The notes under the pieces were generated by a model that did not search any database, had not been told where the DNA came from, and saw nothing but the letters and a program-made list of their open reading frames with translations. From Symbiodinium sp. CCMP2592 (Eukaryota > Sar > Dinophyceae > Suessiales > Symbiodiniaceae), in NCBI GenBank assembly GCA_905221615.1, contig CAJNDT010005913.1, positions 2,542,001-2,606,000 on the forward strand: DNA of 64,000 nt. The letters are read 5' to 3'. Both the position numbers and the translations under genes were made by a program. This document shows positions 35,867-44,240 of this stretch, in pieces (the stretch's first letter is position 1; every line of letters starts with the position of its first letter).

Positions 35867-36595
35867 ATGGACATCCGCATCCTCTCAATCGGCACCCTCC
35901 CCGCACACCCACTCTGGAACGAGCGATCCCCAGTCCGCACCGGACACACCACAACAACGCTCCTGCAAACAGCCGACGCCAAGATCATCGTCGACCCCGG
36001 ACTCCCTCCCCAAGCCGTTGAGGCGCGCCTCTCCGAACGCGCCGGACTCGCCCCCAAAGACATCACCCACGTCTTCCTCACCTCCTTCAACCCCGAGGCG
36101 AGAAGAGCCATCGAACTCTTCGACCAAGCAGTGTGGCTCATCTCCCCAACCGAGCGCGAAACCGTCGGGATCCCGCTCGCCCAGTCCCTCGCCCAGCTCG
36201 CCCAAGCCAAACAAGCCGCCGAAGAACGAGGCGACGAGCTCCCCGAAGACGAGCAAGTCCTCATGGAAATGCTCACCAAAGACATCCAGCTCCTCCAGCG
36301 CATCAAACCCGCCGAGGACACCATCGTCACATCCGTCGACCTCTTCCCCCTCCCCGGAGTCTCCCCCGGAACCTGCGGCCTCCTCATCTCCGAGCCCACA
36401 ACCACCACCCTCATCTGCGGCGACGCCATCCCCACCATCGAGCATTTACAAAGCGCCAAAGTCCTCGAAGGCGCCGACCGCAAAGCCGCACAAGCAAGCT
36501 TCCACGAAGCCACAGAGATCGCCGACTTCCTCGTCCTAGGTCGCGATAACATCACCCCGAACAACACCCCCAAAGGTCTTGGACCACAAGCGTAA
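35867..36595 (+). CDS. Metallo-beta-lactamase-fold protein lacking the HxHxDH site
   Basis: The 242-residue protein follows the MBL fold: TTTTLLQTADAKIIVDPGLP, then ITHVFLTSFNPEARRAI where active enzymes read THxHxDH, then GVSPGTCGLLI where they read GHTPGS, and TLICGDAIPT. All the main zinc histidines are replaced, while the fold-defining glycine, aspartate and hydrophobic pattern is kept. It is probably a non-hydrolytic relative, perhaps a binding or regulatory protein. An insert of about 50 helical residues (EERGDELPEDEQVLMEML) lies in the middle. It sits between aromatic and sulfur-type amino-acid enzymes. Confidence 0.7.
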   Translation: MDIRILSIGTLPAHPLWNERSPVRTGHTTTTLLQTADAKIIVDPGLPPQAVEARLSERAGLAPKDITHVFLTSFNPEARRAIELFDQAVWLISPTERETVGIPLAQSLAQLAQAKQAAEERGDELPEDEQVLMEMLTKDIQLLQRIKPAEDTIVTSVDLFPLPGVSPGTCGLLISEPTTTTLICGDAIPTIEHLQSAKVLEGADRKAAQASFHEATEIADFLVLGRDNITPNNTPKGLGPQA

Positions 36596-36637
36596 ATCAC
36601 CCCCAAGATTGGGCGAAATATCGCCGAAAGGACTGTC

Positions 36638-38485
36638 ATGACCGACCACGCACAACAGTTCGATCTCGCCCGCGACCTCTCCCCGCGCCGCCACACCACC
36701 AGCGCCACCGACATCGAAGGCCTCGTCAGCGAACAACTCGCCCACTTCGGGATCGACAAGTCCACTCCCTACGGCGCCCACCTCGCCAGCTTCGCCTCCC
36801 ACCTCTACTCCGCAAACGCCGACCTCAAACAACTTTGGGAACAAGGCGCCAAAGAACTCGCCAGTCTCCCAAGACAAGAACGCATCGAACGCTTCTCCGC
36901 CCAGCGCTTCCTCTCCTTCCAGCTCGCCAAAATCCTCGACACCCTCCAGCACCCCTCACGCACCACCTACCAATCCATCGTCACCGAACCCACCGACCGC
37001 GCCCGCAAAGGCCCCTACCCAGTCTTCGACAACATCACCGCGCTCTTCTCCTCCAAACCCGTCATCACCCGCACCGCAACCTACATCTACGCCTGCGCCG
37101 AGTGGGTCGAAGACGCCTTCCAAGGAAGGGAAATGCTCCACGAGATCTACTCCCGCCTCCTCAACCCAACCTCCATCTCACTCGCCAACCACATCGTCGA
37201 CATCGAGTGCGGCAAAGAAACCGCCAACTACATGGCCTGGAACTTCAACTCAGGTATGGCCGCCGTAGACGCCATCCTCTCACACCTCTGCGGATACCAA
37301 GACATCATCCTCGCCTCCCGAAACGTCTACGGCGGGGTCTACCAACTCCTCGAAGACTGGTACGGCAAACAGTCCAACCTCGACATCGCCATCGAGTTCT
37401 TCGACGGATACTCCGAACAAGACTTCATCAACGCCTACAACAAAGCCGCCGAGAAACACAAAGACCGACTCGCACAAGGACGACAGATCTACGTCTACAT
37501 CGAGTCCCCCTGCAACCCCCACGGACTCATCCTCGACACCCCCGCAATCTCAAGAGCCGCCCACGAACGCGACCTCGAAGTCATCTGCGACTCTACCGTT
37601 GGAACACCCTTCCTCCACCGCCCGCTCCAAAACCCAAACCTCATCGAGCGCCCCGACTTCGTCATCCACTCATACACCAAAGACATATCAGGACACGGCT
37701 CAACCACCGCCGGATGCGTCATCGGACGCAACGAACGCATGTTCATGCCAAAGAACACCTCAGCCCAAATCACAACACCAAGCGGCAAACAACGCACCAT
37801 CGAGTGGAACGACACCCTCTTCTGGAACGTCTACTACATCAAGGGCGCCTTCCTCGACTCCGAAAAAGCCTACGAAGTCATCAACGGCCTCCACACCCTC
37901 GACCAGCGCATGCTCACCAAAGCAATCAACACCCTCACCCTCGCCGAAGTCCTCGGGAAACACCCGCACATCAACGTCAACTCAAACGCCTGCACCAACC
38001 ACCACAACCACGCCATGCTCGAAAAGTGCATGCACCTCTCCCTCCCCGCGCCCCTTTTCACCTTCGACTTTGAAGCCCAAGACGACACCGACCCGCTCGA
38101 CCAGGGACACTTCTCCCGACTCTGCTTCCAAAAATTCTTCGACCAGCTCGACCCCGTCTTCGGACACCAGGTCTCGCTGGGAACCCCAAACACCATCATC
38201 CTCTGCCCCGCGATCACCTCACACTCCGAGATGTCCAAAGAAGCCCTCAAAGAAGCCGGGATCGCCCCAACCTGCATCCGCCTCTCTGTGGGACTCGAGG
38301 ACCCAAGAACCCTCCTCGCCCACATCATCCGCAGCGCCCAGTCCACCCTCGACACCGAGATCCCACACTTCTCCGCCCACTTCCCCACCGCCGACGAGAT
38401 CGACGCGATCTACAAAAAACACTACCTCGATGTCCACCAGCGCTACGTCGATTCCACCCCATCGCTCAACCAGTACATAAACTAA
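36638..38485 (+). CDS. Cys/Met-metabolism PLP-dependent enzyme (trans-sulfuration family), long form
   Basis: A 615-residue fold-type I PLP enzyme. Recognisable parts are MAWNFNSGMAAVDAILSHL (cofactor phosphate loop), IYIESPCNPHG-like IYVYIESPCNPHG, EVICDSTVGTPFLHRPL and the Schiff-base lysine in SYTKDISGHGSTTAG (Lys348). Usual members are about 400 residues; this one has roughly 130 extra N-terminal residues plus a longer C-terminal part. It could be a cystathionine or methionine lyase or an O-acyl-homoserine sulfhydrylase; the reaction cannot be decided from sequence alone. The next gene starts six bases after its stop. Confidence 0.78.
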   Translation: MTDHAQQFDLARDLSPRRHTTSATDIEGLVSEQLAHFGIDKSTPYGAHLASFASHLYSANADLKQLWEQGAKELASLPRQERIERFSAQRFLSFQLAKILDTLQHPSRTTYQSIVTEPTDRARKGPYPVFDNITALFSSKPVITRTATYIYACAEWVEDAFQGREMLHEIYSRLLNPTSISLANHIVDIECGKETANYMAWNFNSGMAAVDAILSHLCGYQDIILASRNVYGGVYQLLEDWYGKQSNLDIAIEFFDGYSEQDFINAYNKAAEKHKDRLAQGRQIYVYIESPCNPHGLILDTPAISRAAHERDLEVICDSTVGTPFLHRPLQNPNLIERPDFVIHSYTKDISGHGSTTAGCVIGRNERMFMPKNTSAQITTPSGKQRTIEWNDTLFWNVYYIKGAFLDSEKAYEVINGLHTLDQRMLTKAINTLTLAEVLGKHPHINVNSNACTNHHNHAMLEKCMHLSLPAPLFTFDFEAQDDTDPLDQGHFSRLCFQKFFDQLDPVFGHQVSLGTPNTIILCPAITSHSEMSKEALKEAGIAPTCIRLSVGLEDPRTLLAHIIRSAQSTLDTEIPHFSAHFPTADEIDAIYKKHYLDVHQRYVDSTPSLNQYIN

Positions 38486-38491
38486 CCACTC

Positions 38492-40009
38492 ATGGCCAAG
38501 CAGACCAAAAAACAACTCAGCACATTCGACAAGAAGCTCCAAGAAGCCGTCAACCTCCTCCAGCAAGGACGCTCCAACGAAGCGCTCGGAGGTCTCATGC
38601 AGATGGTCAAAATCAAACCCAACGACTTCCGTGTCCACGACTGCATGTGCATCGCCAACTCCGCGCTCGGACGCCACGCCGAAGCCGTCGAATCAGGAAC
38701 ACTCGCAACTCAGCTCGCTCCACAATCCGGAGAGATCCGCCACCGCTTCGCCAAAGCCCTCCAACAAGCCGGCGAACTCGAACGCGCCCTCGTCGAATAC
38801 GAACGCGCACTCTACCACATCCCCGACAACATCGAAGCCATGCGTGGACGCATCAACACCCACTCAGATTTAGGCAACTACGACACCGCCCAAAAACTCC
38901 TCAAAGACCTCGAAGAGTACATCAAAGACAAAGACCTCCCCTCCTCCAAAACCATCGGGATCTACCTCGACAAAGCCCGCCTCTCCCCAAAGACCATCCC
39001 CGCGCAGGAAGTCATCAACGACCTCCTCAAACTCCACAACGACGAGTCCCTCCCAGAGCGCTTCCGCATCATCGCCAACTTCCAGCTAGGCCGTCTCTTT
39101 GAATCCACCAAAGACTACGACAACGCGATGAAGCACTTCATCATCGGGAACGAACTCAAACAAATGAAATGGGACCCCGATCTCTACGACGCCTACATCG
39201 ACAAGCTCATCAAGTGTTGGAGCTCAGTCGCCAAGATCCCAACCTCCACACTCCCGATCAACAAATCCATCGACCCCGCACGCCTCATCTTCATCGTCGG
39301 CATGATGCGCTCCGGAACCTCCATGACCGAGCAAATGATCGCCCAGCTCCCCGACGTCACACCAGGCGGCGAAATGAACGCGATCGCCCGAGCCCCCGTC
39401 CCCTTCGAGCCCATCCCCAACCCCTGGGGCGGACGCGCCCTCCCCCTCACCAAAATGGTCTACAACCAGCGCGTCATCAACGAGATGACCAAGTCCGCCT
39501 CCGCCATGTACAACGAGGTCGCTAAAGAAGGCTCAATCACCGACAAGCAGCCCTACAACATCTTCTACGTCCCCCTCATCACCCGCCTCTTCCCTGGCGC
39601 CAAGATCATCCACTGCTGCCGCGACGCTCAGGACACCTGCCTCTCCAACTTCACCCAAACTTTCGCGCGCCCCCACCCACAAACCCACAACCTCTACCAC
39701 CTCGGACGCTACCACAAAACCTACCAGCGCATGATGCAAGCCTGGCACGACCTCCCAGAAGTCGACATGCTCGACATCCAGTACGAGGACATGGTCTCCG
39801 ACCCCGAACCCCAATCCAAGCGCGTCTGCGAGTTCCTCGGAAAGCCCTGGACCGAGGACATCCTCAACTTCCACGAATCCTCACGCAATGTCCGCACCGC
39901 CTCCCGCGAGCAAGTCCGCAAACCAATCTACACAAGCTCCATCAAAAAACACGAACGCTACGGCGACCACCTCGCCCCCCTCCGCAAAGGGCTCGGCATC
40001 GAAGAATAA
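38492..40009 (+). CDS. TPR-sulfotransferase
   Basis: The 505-residue protein has an N-terminal TPR region (NLLQQGRSNEALGGLMQMV; ALQQAGELERALVEYERALY). A sulfotransferase domain follows, with the PAPS 5'-phosphosulfate loop FIVGMMRSGTSMTEQM (MMRSGTS at 271-277) and a 3'-phosphate region near IIHCCRDAQDTCLSNF. Such proteins transfer sulfate from PAPS to glycans, lipids or protein tyrosines. TPR-linked forms are common in planctomycetes and marine bacteria. The target is unknown, but the sulfatable surface glycan encoded at 1-21 kb is a reasonable guess. Confidence 0.87.
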   Translation: MAKQTKKQLSTFDKKLQEAVNLLQQGRSNEALGGLMQMVKIKPNDFRVHDCMCIANSALGRHAEAVESGTLATQLAPQSGEIRHRFAKALQQAGELERALVEYERALYHIPDNIEAMRGRINTHSDLGNYDTAQKLLKDLEEYIKDKDLPSSKTIGIYLDKARLSPKTIPAQEVINDLLKLHNDESLPERFRIIANFQLGRLFESTKDYDNAMKHFIIGNELKQMKWDPDLYDAYIDKLIKCWSSVAKIPTSTLPINKSIDPARLIFIVGMMRSGTSMTEQMIAQLPDVTPGGEMNAIARAPVPFEPIPNPWGGRALPLTKMVYNQRVINEMTKSASAMYNEVAKEGSITDKQPYNIFYVPLITRLFPGAKIIHCCRDAQDTCLSNFTQTFARPHPQTHNLYHLGRYHKTYQRMMQAWHDLPEVDMLDIQYEDMVSDPEPQSKRVCEFLGKPWTEDILNFHESSRNVRTASREQVRKPIYTSSIKKHERYGDHLAPLRKGLGIEE

Positions 40010-40048
40010 TCAGAAGACTATTCCCTCACCGCCGACTACCCTCACCCA

Positions 40049-40843
40049 ATGAAAACCCTCCTCACAAACGACGATGGCATCCACGCCCCAGGAATCGCCG
40101 CGCTCCACCGAGCACTCGCAAACCCAGACAACCCCTTCGGAGACATCTTCACCGTCGCCCCCGCTTCCACACAATCCGCAACCTCCCACGGCATCACCTA
40201 CCACATCCCCCTCATGGTCGAAGCCGCAAAGATCAACAACCAACCCGCACTCGCCGTCGAAGGACGACCCGCAGACTGCACCAAACTCGCTCTCACCAAC
40301 CTCTACCCAGAACACTTCGGAAGCGCCGCGCAACCCGACATCGTCATCTCAGGAATGAACGCCGGCGCCAACTGCGGCATCAATGTCATCTACTCCGGAA
40401 CCGTCGCCGCCGCGATCGAAGCCGCATTCATCGGAGTCCCAGCCATCGCCGTCTCGCTTCATATCGATGGACAAGCACCAGACTGGGACCGCGCCGCACA
40501 AGCCGCACGCAAAACAATCGACACACTCCTCCAAACCGGACTCCCAAACCAGCACGAAGTCCTCTCCATCAACATCCCCGCTACCCAGTACCTCAAAGAT
40601 GACACCAAAGCCGTCGTCTGCCCGATGAACACCCACGCACTCGTCGACCAATACGAAAAGCGCACCACCCCAAAGCAATCCCCCTACTACTGGTCCACCG
40701 CCCACGGCCTCGACTTCCACTCCACAGACACCGGAACCGATGTCTACGAACTCTTCGAACGAAACATCACCATCACCCCCCTGACCTTCGACCTCACAAG
40801 ACACGACCGAATCAACTACTGGAACGACCGCATCAACGGCTAA
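40049..40843 (+). CDS. surE: 5'/3'-nucleotidase SurE
   Basis: The 264-residue survival protein E hydrolyses nucleoside 5'- and 3'-monophosphates with a divalent metal. Signature residues are LLTNDDGIHAPGI (metal-binding DD), EGRPADCTKLAL and the SGMNAGANCGINVIYSGTVAAAIEA stretch with its conserved asparagine. Size is typical. It follows the sulfotransferase by 39 bases; dephosphorylating the PAP by-product is a conceivable link but unproven. Confidence 0.95.
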   Translation: MKTLLTNDDGIHAPGIAALHRALANPDNPFGDIFTVAPASTQSATSHGITYHIPLMVEAAKINNQPALAVEGRPADCTKLALTNLYPEHFGSAAQPDIVISGMNAGANCGINVIYSGTVAAAIEAAFIGVPAIAVSLHIDGQAPDWDRAAQAARKTIDTLLQTGLPNQHEVLSINIPATQYLKDDTKAVVCPMNTHALVDQYEKRTTPKQSPYYWSTAHGLDFHSTDTGTDVYELFERNITITPLTFDLTRHDRINYWNDRING

Positions 40844-40875
40844 AGGCGTACAAAGAAACCGATGCAAAGAAAAAA

Positions 40876-40893
40876 CCCCGACAACCGTCGGGG
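40876..40893 (-). terminator. Rho-independent terminator of the HDOD gene
   Basis: A perfect 7-base-pair stem (CCCCGAC / GTCGGGG) with a 4-base loop; on the minus strand it is followed by TTTTTTC. It lies between the convergent surE and HDOD genes. Confidence 0.87.
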
Positions 40894-40922
40894 CTCGCTC
40901 TCTCTCGATTCGTTTGTTCAGA

Positions 40923-41804
40923 TCAAACCTCAGCAGCCGCTTCTTCAAGCTTCTCCTGAAGATCTTCAAACACCGACTCAATCAGTTCATCAGTGAGCTT
41001 CAACGCTTCCTTGACTTCATCGATGATCACAAGCTCGCCCTGGTCAAGCTTGAACCCACCCTCAAGCCGTCCAGCAAGAATGTCCGCCGCGTGCACGAGG
41101 TACACAATCTTCTGTGTTTCAGTCGGACACTCAGTCGGGTTGTGATGGAAACCCGCCGCAGCCGCGAACGGTGCAGGGAACTTCCACTTCTTGCAGAGCC
41201 CAAGACCAAAGTCCATGTGATTAGCGCCGAAGACTTCTTCCTCACACTCGAGCAAGTTCCGCTTCGGATTACCATCCATATCCGCATCACAGCGATCGAT
41301 CGCATCAATCAGATCACTCCGATCGTACTGCATCTCAACCATGATACCGATGTCGTGAATCAACCCTGCGAGGTACGCCTCGTCCGACAAACCCATGCCG
41401 AGCTTGTCCGAGAGCAGCTTGCAACCAATCGCCACCGCGTTGGAGTGCTCCCACAAATCCTTCGCACTAAAGAACGGCGTCAACTCACCACCACGGAACA
41501 GCTTCGCCAATGAAGCCGCGATCGCGATGTTCTTCACAGCGTTCAGACCAAGCATCACAATCGCACGATTGATCGAAGCGATCTGACCAGGAAGCCCGTA
41601 GAACGACGAGTTCACAACCTTCAGGATGCGAGTGCACAAAGCCGGATCATTGCTGATCACCTCGTGCAAGTCCTGAGCAGTACTCTCCGGATCTTCAACA
41701 AGCTCGATGATCTTCAGTGTCACCTCAGGGAGTGTCGCGATGTGCGAGATCTCCTTCAATGCGCTTTCCACCGCCTGTTCACGCTGCTCCTGTGTCACCG
41801 TCAT
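40923..41804 (-). CDS. HDOD-domain protein
   Basis: The 293-residue protein is a single HDOD domain, a catalytically dead relative of HD phosphohydrolases: LPEVTLKIIELVEDPESTAQDLHEVISNDPALCTRILKVVNSSFYG followed by INRAIVMLGLNAVKNIA. Where HD enzymes keep catalytic pairs it shows LIHDIGIMVEMQ. HDOD proteins take part in signalling, surface attachment and stress responses by protein contacts. It stands alone, has GGAG before its ATG and ends at its own terminator. Confidence 0.92.
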   Translation of the reverse strand: MTVTQEQREQAVESALKEISHIATLPEVTLKIIELVEDPESTAQDLHEVISNDPALCTRILKVVNSSFYGLPGQIASINRAIVMLGLNAVKNIAIAASLAKLFRGGELTPFFSAKDLWEHSNAVAIGCKLLSDKLGMGLSDEAYLAGLIHDIGIMVEMQYDRSDLIDAIDRCDADMDGNPKRNLLECEEEVFGANHMDFGLGLCKKWKFPAPFAAAAGFHHNPTECPTETQKIVYLVHAADILAGRLEGGFKLDQGELVIIDEVKEALKLTDELIESVFEDLQEKLEEAAAEV

Positions 41805-41949
41805 TGCTCAGTACTCCATAGGTAAATAGGTGTTGATTCATCAAGACCATCGACCAATAGAAAGCCCTACTTGCGTACCTTCACAATTTCACAAGATCAC
41901 CCACCCAAACCAAACCATCCCCGCGACCACACTCCATCCGATAACGCGC

Positions 41950-43083
41950 TCAGTACACACAGCGTTTGCGCACAAACCCATCCACAGACGGATCAATCTC
42001 CGCAAGCACCCGAGCAATCTCCACCCCCGCCGTCCCATCCCCATAAGGATGCGCCGAACCCCGATCCACACACGAGCACAACTCCCGCAGCGCCGCGCCA
42101 ACCTCATCCCCTGACTCCACATGCACCGTCATCCCGGAGCATCGCTCGCGCCCAGACTGCCGAATCCCGACATCCACGCTCGGACACCCAAGCGCACTGC
42201 ACTCAATCAACCCACTCGAAGAGTTCCCCACCAGCGCCCCGCCCTCCTGACCAATGCGCTTGAGCAACCCCACAAACACATCCCGCTCCAGATGCTCACG
42301 CACCACCACACCCTCATGCCCTTCAACTTCATGTATCGCCTCGAGAATCCCCCGTCTCCCAGGATCAAGATTCGGATGCATCACCAGCACCCGCTTCCCC
42401 TCAACCGACGCAAGCACCTTCCGCATCTCCTCCCGCTCAACCTCATCCCCGCGCCCGCAAGGATGCATCAGCACCACCACCTCCGGAGACCCCAGCGCCG
42501 CATACGCCCCGTCCCCAAGCGCATGAACAACCCCAAGCCCATCAATCGCCGGCGACCCCACCACAAACACCCGCTCCGCGTCCTCGCCCATCCGCCGGAT
42601 CCGCTCCGCGCTCCCCTCCGTCGCCGCCAGATGCACGTTCGCCATTTTCGTAATCGCGTGCCGCATCGCCTCATCAGCGACCCCCTCCGCGCGATCCCCG
42701 CCATGAATATGCGCCAGCGCCCACCCCCCGATTGATGCCGCCGATGCCGCCGCAAACGCCTCGATCCGATCCCCAAGCACAACCACCCAGTCCGGCTCAA
42801 GCAACGAAAACGACCGCCCGAACCGCCCGATCCCCTTCCCAGTCGCTTCAACATCCTCCGCGCGCCCGACCCGCCCCGCCGTCTGCATCGGGATCGAATC
42901 CGCCACCTCAAACTCCGCTTTCACTTCTCGAAATGTGAGCGCCGGCTGCACCAAATGCGACCCCGCCGCCACCACCAACAACTCAAGCTCCGCCCGATCC
43001 TGCACCGCCCTCATCACCGGACGCAACAACCCAAACTCTGCACGAGTTCCTGTGACCACCAACACCTGACGCTTGCGATCCAT
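41950..43083 (-). CDS. UDP-N-acetylglucosamine 2-epimerase (hydrolysing type, NeuC-like)
   Basis: The 377-residue GT-B-fold enzyme begins VLVVTGTRAEFGLLRPVMRA and contains GDRIEAFAAASAASIGGWALAHIHGGDRAEG, typical of the hydrolysing branch that yields ManNAc (or a related sugar) and UDP for sialic-acid-type pathways. Later the conserved GNSSSGLIE is present. The ATG overlaps the truA stop (TGATG); a GTG three bases earlier is possible. No sialic-acid synthase or CMP-transferase is in the window, so the product's use is not shown. Confidence 0.85.
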   Translation of the reverse strand: MDRKRQVLVVTGTRAEFGLLRPVMRAVQDRAELELLVVAAGSHLVQPALTFREVKAEFEVADSIPMQTAGRVGRAEDVEATGKGIGRFGRSFSLLEPDWVVVLGDRIEAFAAASAASIGGWALAHIHGGDRAEGVADEAMRHAITKMANVHLAATEGSAERIRRMGEDAERVFVVGSPAIDGLGVVHALGDGAYAALGSPEVVVLMHPCGRGDEVEREEMRKVLASVEGKRVLVMHPNLDPGRRGILEAIHEVEGHEGVVVREHLERDVFVGLLKRIGQEGGALVGNSSSGLIECSALGCPSVDVGIRQSGRERCSGMTVHVESGDEVGAALRELCSCVDRGSAHPYGDGTAGVEIARVLAEIDPSVDGFVRKRCVY

Positions 43084-43991
43084 CACCCGCTCACCTCATC
43101 CTGATACTTGATCCACTCCAGCCGCAGACCCATCGGAGGCAGCGTCGGACCACGATTCGAGAGTCTATCCGCGCTCTCCACCACCCCCCGCACATCCTCA
43201 ACACTCATCTTCCCCCGCCCCACCTCCATTAGCGTCCCCGCGATGATCCGCACCATGTTGTACAAAAACCCCGACCCAGAAACACGCACCCGCACAAGCC
43301 GCACCCCGTCCCCAACCCCAAGCACATCCCCATCCCCACCAACCTCCTCCACCGAGCAATCAAAGATCTCCCGCACCGTCGTCTTCCGCCCGTGATTAAT
43401 CTGCGCAAAGCCCGCAAAGTCATGCTCCCCGATCAGCACCCGCGCCGCCTCGTTCATCTTCTCAACATCAAGCTCATACCACGTATGCCACACATACCGC
43501 CGCCCAAACACAGGCCGCGCCTCCCCGCACGCGATCGTGTACGTGTACTCCTTACTCCTCGCCCCCCCGATCGGACTGAAGTCCTCATCAACAACCTCCG
43601 CACTCCGCACCAAAACATCCCGAGGCAGCCGCGCATTGACCGCCTTCACCAACGGCTCGCACCCCCGATCACTCGGCCACCCAACACCCTTGCTCACATC
43701 AGGTTCGCTCACAAAGCTCGCCACCTGCCCCCAAGCATGCACCCCCGAATCCGTCCGCGAAGCACCCGTGACAATCACTTCCTCCCGAAGCACCTCCCGA
43801 ACCGCGCGCTCCAAAACTTCCTGCACCGTCCGCAACTGCGCCCGTTCAACCCCATCGCGCACAACACGCCCGATCTCTTTGTCATCCGATGCAACATCCC
43901 CACCCCCCTCAACCGGAGGCTCCTGCTTCTGCCAACCATAAAAATCCGTACCGTCGTACGCCACCGTCAACTTATACCGGACCCCACCCAT
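43083..43991 (-). CDS. truA: tRNA pseudouridine synthase A
   Basis: The 302-residue enzyme isomerises uridines 38-40 of the tRNA anticodon stem. It starts YKLTVAYDGTDFYGWQKQ and has the catalytic aspartate in GASRTDSGVHAWGQVASF. Late motifs GSGFLYNMVRIIAGTLMEVG and APPxG-like TLPPMGLRLE are present. An insert of charged residues (GGGDVASDDKEIGRVVRDG) after the first strand makes it slightly longer than usual. Stop and start overlap with both neighbours, so it is co-translated with the small membrane protein and the epimerase. Confidence 0.95.
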   Translation of the reverse strand: MGGVRYKLTVAYDGTDFYGWQKQEPPVEGGGDVASDDKEIGRVVRDGVERAQLRTVQEVLERAVREVLREEVIVTGASRTDSGVHAWGQVASFVSEPDVSKGVGWPSDRGCEPLVKAVNARLPRDVLVRSAEVVDEDFSPIGGARSKEYTYTIACGEARPVFGRRYVWHTWYELDVEKMNEAARVLIGEHDFAGFAQINHGRKTTVREIFDCSVEEVGGDGDVLGVGDGVRLVRVRVSGSGFLYNMVRIIAGTLMEVGRGKMSVEDVRGVVESADRLSNRGPTLPPMGLRLEWIKYQDEVSG

Positions 43992-44227
43992 CAGACCTGA
44001 TTCTCAGTCGGCTCTTCCCCAACAGATTCAGCGCCCCCACCCTCAAAGTCACGAATCACCTTCGTCTCGCTTGCGCTCGATCCAGGACTCCCCCCCCCGT
44101 GCCCAAACCGCTTGTACTCCGCATCCGCCCACTGATCCCCCACCTTCCACCACACCAGCGTGAACACTCCCGCACCAACCGCGAGTAACAACCCCCCGAT
44201 CAGCCAAACTGCCCAGTGTTCCATCAT
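43991..44227 (-). CDS. Small single-helix membrane protein, unknown
   Basis: The 78-residue protein has one N-terminal hydrophobic helix (VWLIGGLLLAVGAGVFTLVWW) and a hydrophilic, glycine- and glutamate-rich tail. Its stop overlaps the truA start and it begins 14 bases after nuoG, so it is probably a real gene in a nuoG-orf-truA-epimerase operon. There is no recognisable domain. Confidence 0.6.
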   Translation of the reverse strand: MMEHWAVWLIGGLLLAVGAGVFTLVWWKVGDQWADAEYKRFGHGGGSPGSSASETKVIRDFEGGGAESVGEEPTENQV

Positions 44228-44240
44228 CAGCGCACCCCGA

